Of a stretch of 38,405 bases of DNA, positions 28,901 to 33,965 are shown one piece after another; the stretch's first letter is position 1; every line of letters starts with the position of its first letter. A model generated the notes under the pieces. That model was not told where the DNA came from, made no database searches, and saw nothing but the letters and a program-made list of their open reading frames with translations. A program made the translations under genes and the position numbers. The DNA is from Christensenellaceae bacterium (lineage in GTDB: Bacteria > Bacillota > Clostridia > Christensenellales > CAAEEZ01). The stretch covers positions 1 through 38,405 of the forward strand of contig JAHHUG010000003.1 of the NCBI GenBank assembly GCA_020024085.1, written 5' to 3'.

Positions 28901-31241
28901 TCACCAATTGAACTCATTAAAAGGCTTCGATATGCCTACTGGTGAGGAAAGAAAAGCTGTTAATATCGAAATGCTTGACCCAAATCAAAGAATTGATATT
29001 TTAACTAGTGGTGCAAATGCTGGTTATGCTAACTTGAAGATTACTTTGGATAGTTACATTACAAAGAACTTGCCAACTGCTATTACATTCCGTCAAGGTA
29101 GGACAAATAAGGAACAAACTTATACAACTACTGCTGTTAAGAGAATAGTTTATAGGTCAATCGAACCAGATGTTGTTAAGGACTACAACACTGAAACAGA
29201 GGAAAACTTACCAATGGTTTGGGACGATGAACTACAAAGGAATGTTAAGGTAGAAATGGTAGGCTGGAAGGGCGATTGGTATTATAGTGCTAATATCAAG
29301 ACCGAGGTTGCTGGTAAACTTGAATGGGATACTTCAAACCTTGTATGGTCTACATCTAATCCATATGATGTAAACAAGGATATAGGTGGTCCTATTAAGA
29401 CAGTTGCCATGAAGCTAATAACAGGTAAGTTTGATACTTTTGTACTTGATAAGATTCAAGTTGAAGTTAAAAACTTTATTACCAAAGAGCAAGTAATTGC
29501 TGCTATCAATAAACTATATGGCAAAAATGGTGACAAACAATTAGATGTCAACATTATGGCAAATCCTGATTTCATGAATATCCTTAAAGATATTAGTTAT
29601 CGTATACAAGATACTAATGCCACATCTTATTGGGGTACAGGATTAAGCATTAATGTCAATGGTAAAAAATTAAATATTAGCCCAAGCGAAATCCACTTTG
29701 ACTTTACAGCACTAGATAGATGGCTAAATGATAGAACAGAGAACAAGTATAAAGGTAAGATTATCAAAGTTCCAGTATCTATTAAGAGAGATATCCCTAA
29801 TGCAAGTAAGATTGGTGGTAAGGAAGCTATTGAGTTTAATTTTGATTTAGTTATCAATATTGAAAGTATTGAACTACTAAATGCTAAGTTTGTTGATAAG
29901 ATTACAAGAATTTCATCAACTGGATACGAAACAGTATCATATAGAGATATTAATATTTCATTAAATCCATATATGAGTTTTGAACAACAATTTGATGAAA
30001 TGATTAGTAAAAAACAATCTGAAGACAAAGAACCATGCGTAATGCTATTTGTAAGACTTGCTAATGGTGATGTAAAACAAATTGTATTACCTATTGCAGG
30101 TACAAAAGAAGCTCCACAAGATGCACTAAATATCTTAAGTGACTCAAGAGTAAAACTTGATATTGCTTCACTATATGGTGCATATGGTAGTTCAGGTAGC
30201 GACCTTGATATCAGGATTATGGTTGGTTCTGCTTCACACGGATATATCGAAGGATTTGTTCCAGTAAGTATCAGCAAAGCAAATATCAACCCAAGAGATT
30301 TGAATATTGATATTTTAGGTTACAATGCTGATAAAGCTGTAAATGTACTTCGTGCTGATTCATTAACAAATGTTACTGATGAAGATATCAATGCTGGACT
30401 TGTAGACCAAAAAGACTTAAAGGTTAAGATTCCAGTAAGAATTGGTAGCACAAAGGATAATGGCTTCTTCGATATCGTTTGGTTTGACGAAAAAGCATTA
30501 CTTGATGCAAGTAGCACAGGTGCAACAAATATTGAAATTGATGCAGTTATCGGTTATATGCAACAAGGTAATCCAAAACGAAACATCGTTGGCGAATCTA
30601 AACAAAACTTAAATAATTACTTGAATAAGAGAGTAAAACTTAAGATTTCTAAGGTTGATATGATTTATGGTATGAGACTTGTATCGTTTGCAGGTTCTGA
30701 CCTAACAGTCAACCGTACAACAGGTGATTACATCTTGGCAAGTGATATTCAAACAAATACTGGTGAGTTGAAGTTTAGATACTATAACGATGAGGGCAAG
30801 ATTGTAAACGAATCAAAACAAGTAACACTTAACTTTGATATCCATTCAAAGAAAACTTCAATTTCTATTGGATTGTACAACTTCAATATCGCTGTAAATG
30901 ACAATATCACAATGATTACAGAGTTTACAGTTGGTGGCGAAAATAGAGTATTCAGTATTGATGAGAATGGTAACTTCGTTATCAAATACAGCTTTGTTGA
31001 AAAACTTCCTGTTGAAGAAACAGACAAAACAAAGATTAATGTAACAGCAAGGTTCGTTGTTCCAGTATTTGAAAATGGTAAAATCAAGGTTGATGCAGAT
31101 GGAAATCCAGTAGTTAATAAAGAACAATATTTGATTATTGAATTAACTCAAAGTGCTACAAATCCAAAACTTTACGAAGGTGTATTTGTAGGTCCATATG
31201 CTGGTGGTCCATATACATTCAAAGTAATTGTTACAAAATAA
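13827..31241 (+). CDS. Giant repeat-built lipoprotein, 5804 aa, family not recognised
   Basis: The first 26 residues are a lipoprotein signal: a basic start (MRKLVSWKK), a hydrophobic stretch, and the lipobox LVAC with Cys26. The mature protein should therefore be anchored by lipid to the outer face of the membrane. After a short Asn/Gly-rich spacer, about 14 diverged copies of a unit of about 318 residues run to about residue 4440. A different C-terminal part (about 4470-5804) looks like Ig-type beta domains. There is no LPXTG motif, membrane anchor or enzyme motif. The unit alternates beta strands with short amphipathic helices. Lipid or other hydrophobic-ligand binding, or a long surface stalk, are both conceivable; neither is shown. 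The frame is open throughout, with a strong AGGAGG site, own promoter and own terminator. Confidence 0.93.
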   Translation: MRKLVSWKKLILLALCVCMVFTLVACANTGNNSNGGAETPVYTDHGAVAKNPADSIGKIVSAIFADNDKEKYLNAGFSGDFKLNLGKNNIVNLYLDVRASIDRKDSSASRFSIVLNSKGDVNTNPKVLWGAYFDGKTLKVDNRGIGGKFTIVDTDIIYLINLLANEFNGSATATADGIDIETTITEGVKQLVKGMVASGVIQVYEKYIEENNSTQVTVSLYVRDLVKYIQKTLLNVKDGALGGLIAGFSEETINSIVQTLDKVYNAVPINSSLNIGVGVRGSYGSYELVNGSFKFDSNIIKMEFNGSDLDFGDQAGNIATPVNEPTDYNDIEKAKLGGFGMDISLGVEMTEGDISIADIDHALGGILDKLANDLYANDPNRSKIDFSKNYIHVQNNVAVDVRLGASFQLDVKDNSKTNLLLEIYFDQAHDGILPNQKCDAGEALLQIYYVGKDQAFYIDLTGLGKTNTLPNKLKIDKDLDGNPINLTNIFTDKFLKLIIVNGKLDFRPLIEMVQNLMKPESAPAQATSAEVDALNDKLLENSLPLVLDQQGNAQPDVMKIVQIILRELNFDKNSADILSGISVNISSQMFKDIFKEALVGQNLGDIFLIDSASVGLHIDNGLRLDIEATLDANDYDSSDVVKGFPVVKFGIHANIKPFAAFDENRLPQDRYDGNWQNLEIVKKTNQNGGIDLLGTIFASLQNKKVYLSASANLQVHVDGTKDSVSNIGAALNNSIGGALGAALADLQLRTGQIDADYTLSLVANINLASFVGLDFNTTPIMQILERIIGDQEIMITLESIKNRNTAEESKEEILAILLSGGKLYVDAEAIGIPKAVIDTQTIFDMFPQSAAQSYASTQAAPQDPNATKKLIIALLSNVDILTIMQDEIAIGLNSAFLNVLLPILMPNTNIDATLNQLGASIKFKSDTFTPDEANKSLLNQLEVKVGFATDFAGLNVKAAVALGGLNIGIVDTSTEAKYKVESVYFQNRDISKFNNPFGNTLLTLGLQGTLKLTGDGEFTLSNANGDNKLNGEIGAMLNTLALVLGMDNVNKELTITLDAALDLTNKIDNNSQIALQITTLNAQTNQNDVLVGIYVYNKAVYVNIPLLMDPFKVDFDVANFVFGIINGDINLGGKDAAPVDAITTANDGTGTELQALTSLINLTNKAAEIRISSDMLKGIIVTLLGNMTKAPAGTQPKLNARVGDELIEMVHTLPFDLLVLSTINYGGKEDKLLKNLAVDLNVYLGKNVLQDYKDGKDLKLPQQGVIGLGLNLSNVYVEFNESTSVIKVIKDALTNNEFDYMGKIDSITNADIGKILKETKLSVELNLSLAVSSKRGIIGATDEQGKPITIPNDIVIGLNEVIGTLPNLFIRLGALDEPELDALGQPLKDDSGNIIYKRKELVNLHIHLAASVDVGKLLAGDYNSAISLSLGIYRDNFVDYETSKNNKILSVVAMPETNNGRTTLTAYIDAVGFGTTEGGRLLNGKIKLDNLDLNQIISNMNNKASAQAGEPADYPSTMAKVDSIVSILNNALSMISITNDSLSVDLGSNILALVLGILTKQDGSANTEVLPLTSGNITIYTKEHKDGKETILPGIYAKVGLREKGAVEPNIELGIGISNLHLSFSKKGGTFLHEENFDATTFVAIRDLQQISLNANLGLDVDLNEGKHTLNLMNYYNSFFGQVQVAMASTKEGIDFINGAGMNGLHLGVKIHGTIGITDVTKTFVHVRISAYTSKDNRLADKDAKLFLDVYLYRDNLYISSDILNINKIKVPKVGFSQLISNKIKPILSGVGSAQSEDAIATANEPLSFLIGDRKMEIEVSKAFVTELLTKLVTSVPAETLKTVIDDLFGSLKIEANLKTMSASVNVTAIKNQQEKPSASHLVDFTLALNGLEVSAFEDKNTHIINESEYEEAIDNAFAELGASVTLERKEVKVNDDKTSPNYGKPIIPLDNIFGKLSGVINSIDSIDKPLRETLNQVIQNLYVDIMSKEGNPDNGFAVTLNVLLQVNVNWKSWQALDLHDSSFRLKISDTKNNTILDAYLIGNTGLTGALYVSAPMLGTVDGTGNGEALTNIKITGINLIEMIEAATQKAPASSVCATGTANNTIETVLDIANKAIGEIKFTGNGVQLGLGPKALTAVASALGLVPSLDAGLTEALGSIIAEFPDTEAGSGIYVDYPVNVDNKTTPVIGLRYGLVGVGGIDIKLNHYAAGVVNKLADFDKATLPFKDKEGLKQLVNFTLDDGGIYKDIAKLQNVQVRVKGSLSAGFKSENTDLSELVKNVLGSILGIAPLRELGMKLESDLNNQNNPQTLHFEVAANIDLSSVLNKLQLDLTIFNKNDKTYDYNNTLVRVFYADNTLYVKAPNYLNDIMRIEHVNSLFGGNGASAQAPTDTPAETTTTQRLAALQIVFGGNSVGINVVGGIFDILLTMLQGQGLTLDETMFDALKENFGIGIELGSIKPDGDGHIYLPDLYASVNINMGPLGLGLRLEQPEVVVANEESLMPVEEEQGVKKSWKEKSVHYKDLTFRIKASGRFGIEAENTELKLNELLKDFGVNKGLNFNASLKDPNDPNHKPLNLHLGLELDAELCLGDFNKCNIKLAINAYRNAQKFTDAPLSEADKIGELLAVYITRSTVYLDLDNEIISIGTIYLNKLAMNGIMDAIKKPMTETPADQNAPAVSDALATAPVVENNEFATQTQALSNLIKLSFTNAGEGAIQELGSISAEIGAGVINKIFAMLGLDFLAQGNIAGAVKIDVPNSKNGFGIGLNIKTEGGKLVNGLGLYVWLGDLEFVNKNDININRPVPSVEIATSAMDLSQLYNKFVHVGLEASLAMMRSSVINNKPDAVQPNENGNGIIMNKLLTEFFSNVVPWMPDFLAQLEVLGSANKDDFFTSHSIRLQANVNIGMLINHKTCTVCGKDFTGKEDAFVNHHVCPNPTCNAPLDKIVNREFYLNDMDVAIEIIRNNKNVIDSDSAGSVTTTPTVLLGLYVENSEIKVYGEPFGLNNFIIEKSSVESIAKTITSLIGGSASVSEGSALSTFGSVAYATAGTTPESQPEKAATPEAQAQGLDIVGLLNNLVKAITISMYSIRVGITDNILSYIPQLTKMLGIQGFPEYGYPTLTEENYIEIGLIRDEKVQPALTINLDMFGVNTAVSVKGIDLGVGSKEQFPIILDQKIQDAFKDPNMGKLDNENSIINLNVEAELGLNLNKANGNLSDLIGGLLGNLEAGYKVDNTISKDFLLRIRGQVDIVNYSIVLGIEILEQFDNNNDGKIDLVTPGSPDDVKTVLGVYYDSTKGTAYLESSILSNLKVTGIELSDLIGRLTSEDALAVAAVAGIRPILNRDIFNENTDNPAVKVTIALQQYLAVAISSELINQIINGIDVINKVPVLPDYEIGVKIGRELKDGVSLKPGGNPSSDYNPFGITLQVGLGKNNGGVEGEGFLIDLAAKIYLGPINNTTADGNTTVAVGGTYINIINKDQAKTEYRIITEEMDKFPEVLHVAFDTEGYLKPEIIAEEVKLSLSIDLAFGMNKGTNNFGYIFEKIFGETAEVTAVAKAYEKKELNLRIGLDAQINIKNLVVPIIGKGEPSLKGTNIKLSVKDLSKLEGENDLFELTLVGGGKTETDGSVKDVIYIKIKDFDEDAAGRKSDLNIKIDTINIMELISSLQPQSTSALSTASSSTALAEFINTIIKDIHITGDNTSEYIRANVNFMPNVLDNIIKLLPILLADMNNATVAKVLEMVQQINLPIITDGGLYLRFKQNNKAVGDKAGVGLGVGIDLTFDGMTRMAFGVDIAGVQVLDKNSAELADQTKFVKPSGLETDYTSVKDLKLNLDFEGYVEVSNHNTPDPISIGGLITTILGLLNKNLGGEVDFNINTINTERYGLKLEGFVDMQDFQLSDNKDSEGNLITRPNKTSKLKLSLSKDGRLSTDAKGKAYTAKDLIAIYLDFNTNSIYADLTGMNLPKLKLTGLDLAQMLGNVISPYVGGNKQVNPATATAGAGSLQTNKLSALLYLGIDKEMTQLRFNADLINGLLQLVLGLVLQMTDNASPNYAIISGLQGLELPEFGMIEITSSDKANTSAFDIRIYRTANVKDDNYLAIGVQNARMSTKLDSGDSIFTVGTTGRETVNIDTYPTIFDMKKHALQLEQIAIDAELNLNLDFTNRGSKDYSFTRYISRLLAILIDGKDTPENVAKYEVMIVGSGNMNGNDSTRVLQYKLTIKGILDITDIFGKSNLAIELWKMDMVNGANKGIVTDPTNFNGTRQTKNHVMLLGAYLKKDVTNGLPSLYLDLNNLGLPRVKLVGIDSLLGSAVSESSAYEVLGTGNYDIAEQTAQKIYNNITVKDNNLSIELNRGFLYGVLEMLMPQMFQDGLIVVGGMKLPLPKIAGVKVGIDFSNGISGLDLMAGLEEDTENYLGISLKLNEIHLGDNDKVKVSNGFFNWDNIGDKMNVKSGNVRICGEEYFGTFGSVHIGTSFASDMLSSIIDSLNPNVLIDYQKRGNSMSYYGNWHHHTTAYDRVLRQATQDFPGDSSTNENNNDWAIARIGQSWNQIYLSRAKGNAAQNLVLNIHAQAGSLGIHNNVSVTVSPDAKIHANLVGAISLTQGLSGIGALKNIAIPLNAPSIGDMVLPGQSAITTAEFDPLGSVFANLKINELIKGISVRIYTAAQTGNSTAPKTIVQVKVDPKTIDNLFQGVNLLLSNIFDPSVATDPSKTPEWIGSHPEFMAKALVKFIRANVNDTLGAALGPDSTPIMRGPRREFIGFIGSLLPLPKLNTSENSIPDSLAMNTTNDQDGNATEKVRAELNITLDYNFEKVKIVGALESIRAEFGNDYGFNKAPCGVAANSADAMNQSYYKNGNPQKAVEAVRHGLGYVLLNIGADNKDKLLGFKSVQEVKAYNNGGNNALRDMASGYYNTSTKQWVENGAGKPIVIEDPLTSVDELKVVINAQLANGKLPTKADVLYTDGTSTGGAVADQPDTALPISIVWDDSRININPNGSKPDGNDNYLYGWVQNILIAKIPVIVKPDAHQLNSLKGFDMPTGEERKAVNIEMLDPNQRIDILTSGANAGYANLKITLDSYITKNLPTAITFRQGRTNKEQTYTTTAVKRIVYRSIEPDVVKDYNTETEENLPMVWDDELQRNVKVEMVGWKGDWYYSANIKTEVAGKLEWDTSNLVWSTSNPYDVNKDIGGPIKTVAMKLITGKFDTFVLDKIQVEVKNFITKEQVIAAINKLYGKNGDKQLDVNIMANPDFMNILKDISYRIQDTNATSYWGTGLSINVNGKKLNISPSEIHFDFTALDRWLNDRTENKYKGKIIKVPVSIKRDIPNASKIGGKEAIEFNFDLVINIESIELLNAKFVDKITRISSTGYETVSYRDINISLNPYMSFEQQFDEMISKKQSEDKEPCVMLFVRLANGDVKQIVLPIAGTKEAPQDALNILSDSRVKLDIASLYGAYGSSGSDLDIRIMVGSASHGYIEGFVPVSISKANINPRDLNIDILGYNADKAVNVLRADSLTNVTDEDINAGLVDQKDLKVKIPVRIGSTKDNGFFDIVWFDEKALLDASSTGATNIEIDAVIGYMQQGNPKRNIVGESKQNLNNYLNKRVKLKISKVDMIYGMRLVSFAGSDLTVNRTTGDYILASDIQTNTGELKFRYYNDEGKIVNESKQVTLNFDIHSKKTSISIGLYNFNIAVNDNITMITEFTVGGENRVFSIDENGNFVIKYSFVEKLPVEETDKTKINVTARFVVPVFENGKIKVDADGNPVVNKEQYLIIELTQSATNPKLYEGVFVGPYAGGPYTFKVIVTK
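13923..27146 (+). repeat. About 14 tandem protein repeats of ~318 residues
   Basis: Each unit holds a recognisable landmark: a strand like LLGxYxxxxxLYVD, then K(V/L)xGIxLxxLI. These begin near residues 131, 448, 811, 1089, 1448, 1745, 2035, 2349, 2624, 2981, 3285, 3628, 3941 and 4267. The spacing is 275-363, mean 318. In nearly all of them a stretch rich in Ala, Pro, Thr, Ser and Gln follows (for example SAQAPTDTPAETTTT near 2385). After it comes an amphipathic helix of the type LxIxLxxxLxxxILxML and a beta part ending near GLGLxIxxLxL. The copies are diverged and the DNA is not visibly repeated. Positions were derived by hand. Confidence 0.8.
22563..22640 (+). other. Zinc-ribbon-like cysteine cluster inside the giant lipoprotein
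   Basis: Residues 2913-2938 read CTVC, then 16 residues with HH, then CPNPTC (Cys2913, 2916, 2933, 2938). The cluster lies in the beta part before the tenth landmark. No other repeat has it, and the rest of the protein has very few cysteines. Metal binding is inferred from spacing. Confidence 0.6.
27240..31241 (+). other. C-terminal region of the giant lipoprotein, distinct from the repeats
   Basis: Residues about 4470-4900 are a degenerate, partly repeat-like stretch with a WHHHTTAYD segment (His4508-4510). From about 4930 the sequence turns into beta-rich modules. They show phrases like LPTKADVLYTDGTS, ISIVWDDSRININP, LEWDTSNLVWSTSN and VPVSISKANINPRDL, similar to bacterial Ig-like domains. 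The last 100 residues (EYLIIELTQ, GPYTFKVIVTK) look like a terminal beta domain. No anchoring signal is seen. Confidence 0.55.
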
Positions 31242-31251
31242 CTTAACAAAA

Positions 31252-31281
31252 AACCTCAACTTAATTGTTGAGGTTTTTTTA
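31252..31281 (+). terminator. Terminator of the giant gene
   Basis: AACCTCAAC (31252-31260) and GTTGAGGTT (31267-31275) form a 9-bp perfect stem followed by T. An A run precedes it, so it could also work on the other strand. It lies 10 bases after the stop. Confidence 0.92.
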
Positions 31282-31293
31282 TTAATTGCTTTA

Positions 31294-31324
31294 TTGCTAC
31301 ATTTGTGCTATTTTATGTTATACT
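31294..31324 (+). promoter_or_regulatory. Possible promoter of the AEC transporter gene
   Basis: A good -10 TATACT (31319-31324) has TTGCTA at 31294-31299, but the 19-base spacing is long. An extended -10 reading is possible. Confidence 0.35.
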
Positions 31325-31356
31325 ATTTTATGAGGAAATTTTAAGAAAAGGTATTT

Positions 31357-32301
31357 ATGGATTTTACAGTAACTTTAATTAGCTTAATAACACTGCTTGC
31401 TCTTACAATCCCAGGCTATATCCTTAGGAAGTTTAATATAGTGCGAAGGGAAATGATTAAAGAACTTAGCATAATATTACTATATGTTAGCCAACCATTT
31501 TTACTTGTGGCATCATTCCAAAAGGTAAAATATGAGACACAAATTATGATAAATATGGGATATTTGATGCTATTTACATTAGTTTGTGTACTAATTGTAA
31601 GTGCGATTTCACTTACCATTTTTTCAAAGAATTTCAAAACAAACTATGGTAATAGGCTTTTAACTTTTGCATCAATTTGTGGAAACTACGGATTTTTTGG
31701 CATACCAGTTCTTGAGATACTTTTCCCAAATACTCCGGAAGTAATTATTTACTCAACCTCTTGTTTATTGGTGCTTAACCTATTTAGTTGGACACTTGGA
31801 GCATACCTTGTTAGCTCGGATAAAAAATATATCAGCTTAAAAAAGGTTATTATCAACCCAACAGTTATTGCAGTACTTATCGCAATACCATTGTTTGTAA
31901 CAGAAACCAAAATGCCAGCACAAATGTTAAAAATTTGTGAGTATATTGGCAATATTACAACACCACTTTCAATGTTGGTACTTGGTATGAGGTTTAGTGA
32001 AGTGCATTTTAAGGATATATTTGTAAATTGGAAAAATTACATAGCGATTATTATTAAGTTGCTTGTATCTCCTCTTATTATGTATGGACTATTGCAAATA
32101 CCACTACCTATCACCGAGACAGCACGAATGAGTTTGCTTATTTTGATGGGTATGCCACCTGCTATAATTTGCCTTACAACCGTTGAATGTTTCGGCAGAG
32201 AAGATATCAAGGACGAGCTTGCAAGACAGGCCTCAACCGTTGTTATTGTGGGCACAATACTATCTACACTAACAATTCCACTTATAACTTTATTGCCTTA
32301 A
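31357..32301 (+). CDS. AEC (auxin efflux carrier) family transporter
   Basis: The 314-residue protein is strongly hydrophobic, with about ten membrane segments in two halves. The family marker CGNYGFFGIPV lies at residues 108-118, and LGMRFSE and GMPPAIICL in the second half also fit. Bacterial AEC members export or import small organic acids such as malate, or amino acids; the substrate cannot be read from the sequence. It stands alone between terminators, with a modest AAGG ribosome site. Confidence 0.92.
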   Translation: MDFTVTLISLITLLALTIPGYILRKFNIVRREMIKELSIILLYVSQPFLLVASFQKVKYETQIMINMGYLMLFTLVCVLIVSAISLTIFSKNFKTNYGNRLLTFASICGNYGFFGIPVLEILFPNTPEVIIYSTSCLLVLNLFSWTLGAYLVSSDKKYISLKKVIINPTVIAVLIAIPLFVTETKMPAQMLKICEYIGNITTPLSMLVLGMRFSEVHFKDIFVNWKNYIAIIIKLLVSPLIMYGLLQIPLPITETARMSLLILMGMPPAIICLTTVECFGREDIKDELARQASTVVIVGTILSTLTIPLITLLP

Positions 32302-32305
32302 TTTG

Positions 32306-32335
32306 TTGCAAATAATTATGTTTTGGTGGTATACT
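32306..32335 (+). promoter_or_regulatory. Promoter of the DUF1858 gene
   Basis: TTGCAA (32306-32311) and TATACT (32330-32335) are 18 bases apart, followed by a strong AAGGAG site 6 bases before ATG at 32370. Confidence 0.55.
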
Positions 32336-32369
32336 ATATTTATAAAATACCATTTAGAAGGAGAATATT

Positions 32370-32576
32370 ATGGAACTAACAAAGGATACTTTAATTAGAG
32401 ATGTTTTAGAGTTCGGTGACCCAGAGAAAATTGTAGAAGTTCTACAAAAAGATTTTGGTATGCATTGTATCGGTTGTGCATTAGCTCATGGTGAAACATT
32501 AGAAGATGCTGCTGCTGTTCATGGTGTAACCCCAGATGTAGTTATTGATGCTATCAAAAAAGTTTGCGAAGAATAA
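32370..32576 (+). CDS. DUF1858 / hybrid-cluster-protein-associated redox disulfide domain protein
   Basis: This 68-residue helical protein has the central GMHCIGCALAHGETLEDAAAVHG block. It carries the CXXC pair Cys33/Cys36, and the following helix is typical of the DUF1858 family (including TIGR03980, often next to hybrid cluster protein). A redox or iron-sulfur-linked role is likely from the family, but no partner gene lies nearby. Length is normal for the stand-alone form. Confidence 0.92.
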   Translation: MELTKDTLIRDVLEFGDPEKIVEVLQKDFGMHCIGCALAHGETLEDAAAVHGVTPDVVIDAIKKVCEE

Positions 32577-32593
32577 TTAATAACTAATATATT

Positions 32594-32621
32594 AAAGAGA
32601 GCTTTTAGGCTCTCTTTTTTT
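32594..32621 (+). terminator. Terminator of the DUF1858 gene
   Basis: AGAGAGC (32596-32602) and GCTCTCT (32609-32615) pair around TTTTAG and run into eight T. Confidence 0.9.
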
Positions 32622-32725
32622 ATTGAAAATTTTCTAGCATTGATAATAATATTGTCAATAATATATTTGAATGATTGCTTATTAAGATAAAATTAAAAAA
32701 TAGAAATAATGACAGCAAGAAAAAT

Positions 32726-33229
32726 TTAGATATATCTACATAGTAAGCAAGCAGTAATTGTACCTATAAATGTAGAAATAAAAGCTACAAAAACGCCATA
32801 CCTCAAGCTCTTTATTTTGGTTGATGCAAAGTAAACAACAGCTATATAAAATATGGTGTCGCTACTGCCTATAAGTACACTAGCAACCCTTGAAACATAA
32901 CTATCAGCACCATAAGTTTTGTACATATCTTCAAGTAATTTTATTGTACCATTGCCACTAAATGGTCGTAGTACAACAAGTTCAGTTAGTTCACTTGGTA
33001 TGCCTAATTTTGCAAAAACAGGGGATAAAAACTGACTTAAATAGCTAGATAAATTGGAGTATCTAAATAATTCTATCATAATGGAAATCCCTACAAGATA
33101 AGGCAAAATAGAGATAATAAGCTCCATACTATCCTTTGTTCCACCTATAAAATTGTCATATACATTTACCTTTTTGTAAAAGGAGTATAGTATAATTAGT
33201 ATAATAATTATTGGTACTATATAACTCAT
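32726..33229 (-). CDS. spmB: Spore maturation protein B
   Basis: The 167-residue membrane protein shows SpmB landmarks: ILPYLVGISIMIELFRYS near residue 41, VLRPFSGNGTIKLL at 86-99, and a GSSDTIFYIAVVYF block. In Bacillus subtilis SpmA and SpmB are needed for dehydration of the spore core, and the family carries the 'nucleoside recognition' fold. It follows spmA by 39 bases on the same strand. No strong terminator follows; a short AT palindrome (TAGATATATCTA) lies at the stop codon. Confidence 0.95.
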   Translation of the reverse strand: MSYIVPIIIILIILYSFYKKVNVYDNFIGGTKDSMELIISILPYLVGISIMIELFRYSNLSSYLSQFLSPVFAKLGIPSELTELVVLRPFSGNGTIKLLEDMYKTYGADSYVSRVASVLIGSSDTIFYIAVVYFASTKIKSLRYGVFVAFISTFIGTITACLLCRYI

Positions 33230-33268
33230 AAATAAACTTCTTTTTTACATAATGGCGACTTAAAGTCT

Positions 33269-33847
33269 TTATTTTGTATTGTTAACTTGTTTTTTTGTTG
33301 TTTTGCTGAATATTTTTACAAGTAGTATTCCAATAGTTGTTGTGATAATGGTGTTAATTAAAGAGGGCAATATGATGTCGCTTGGAGAAACAGAACCATT
33401 TACTCCACGAAGTGCAATAAGTGTTGTTGGTAACAGCTGAATTGATGTAGAGTTTAGTACAAATAGCATTAACATATCATCGGTTGCTTTTGTGTAGCCG
33501 TTATCCATAAGTTTGATGGCTTGTATTCCTGCCTTTGTGCCAGCACCACCCATACCAAGAAAATTTGCAGTCATATTTATTGCAATTTGTTCGTTGGCTT
33601 GTGGGGTTGTGTTTTTGAATAATTTTTTTATTATTGGACGAAATAATCGTTCAATTTTTTTGTTTAATCCAGTACTATCAATTAGCCTAAGTATACTTAA
33701 CCACACAGAATATATAGGGAATAATGTAACAGCAAGCATTAGCCCATTCTTTCCACCTGTTACCATAGTGTTGAGTGCATAATCGGGATTTAGAATTGTC
33801 AGCATAATTAAGCTAATTGTTACAATTAGTACAAAAACAATATTCAT
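33269..33847 (-). CDS. spmA: Spore maturation protein A
   Basis: The 192-residue membrane protein carries the SpmA signature NMTANFLGMGGAGTKAGI at residues 91-108, followed by LNSTSIQLLPTT. It works with SpmB, encoded just downstream, in spore core dehydration. The ribosome site AGAGGT precedes ATG. Its presence suggests the organism forms endospores, although some non-spore formers keep it. Confidence 0.95.
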   Translation of the reverse strand: MNIVFVLIVTISLIMLTILNPDYALNTMVTGGKNGLMLAVTLFPIYSVWLSILRLIDSTGLNKKIERLFRPIIKKLFKNTTPQANEQIAINMTANFLGMGGAGTKAGIQAIKLMDNGYTKATDDMLMLFVLNSTSIQLLPTTLIALRGVNGSVSPSDIILPSLINTIITTTIGILLVKIFSKTTKKQVNNTK

Positions 33848-33858
33848 ATATACCTCTA

Positions 33859-33883
33859 TATTAATAAATGTTTATTATTAATA
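33859..33883. other. Inverted repeat between spmA and metG
   Basis: TATTAATAA (33859-33867) and TTATTAATA (33875-33883) form a perfect 9-7-9 inverted repeat upstream of both divergent genes. It could be a regulator site, but it is all A/T, so chance is a fair explanation. Confidence 0.3.
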
Positions 33884-33898
33884 GTTATGCATAAAATC

Positions 33899-33927
33899 TT
33901 TACTTTTAAGGTAAAAAATTGTATAAT
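33899..33927 (+). promoter_or_regulatory. metG operon promoter
   Basis: TTTACT (33899-33904) and a perfect TATAAT (33922-33927) are 17 bases apart. The leader is only about 30 bases, and no T-box structure is present. Confidence 0.75.
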
Positions 33928-33965
33928 ATACTATGTATATCTATTTGAAAATCTTTGGAGGTAAT

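Noticed and set aside
29627..30289. 220-codon open frame on the minus strand inside the giant gene
   Set aside because: It is the mirror of a strongly coding plus-strand frame, has no ribosome site or promoter, and its Ser/Leu/Ile-rich product is typical of an antisense shadow.
13827..31241. The giant gene as an assembly artefact or fused genes
   Set aside because: The frame is open throughout, units keep regular spacing, the copies are too diverged for an assembly collapse, and one signal peptide, one promoter and one terminator fit a single gene.
32724..32740. AT palindrome at the spmB stop as a terminator
   Set aside because: The stem is only A/T-rich with TAGATATATCTA, and would be too weak for a confident call.
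33848..33965. T-box leader upstream of metG
   Set aside because: The promoter leaves only about 30 bases of leader and no T-box or terminator structure is visible.
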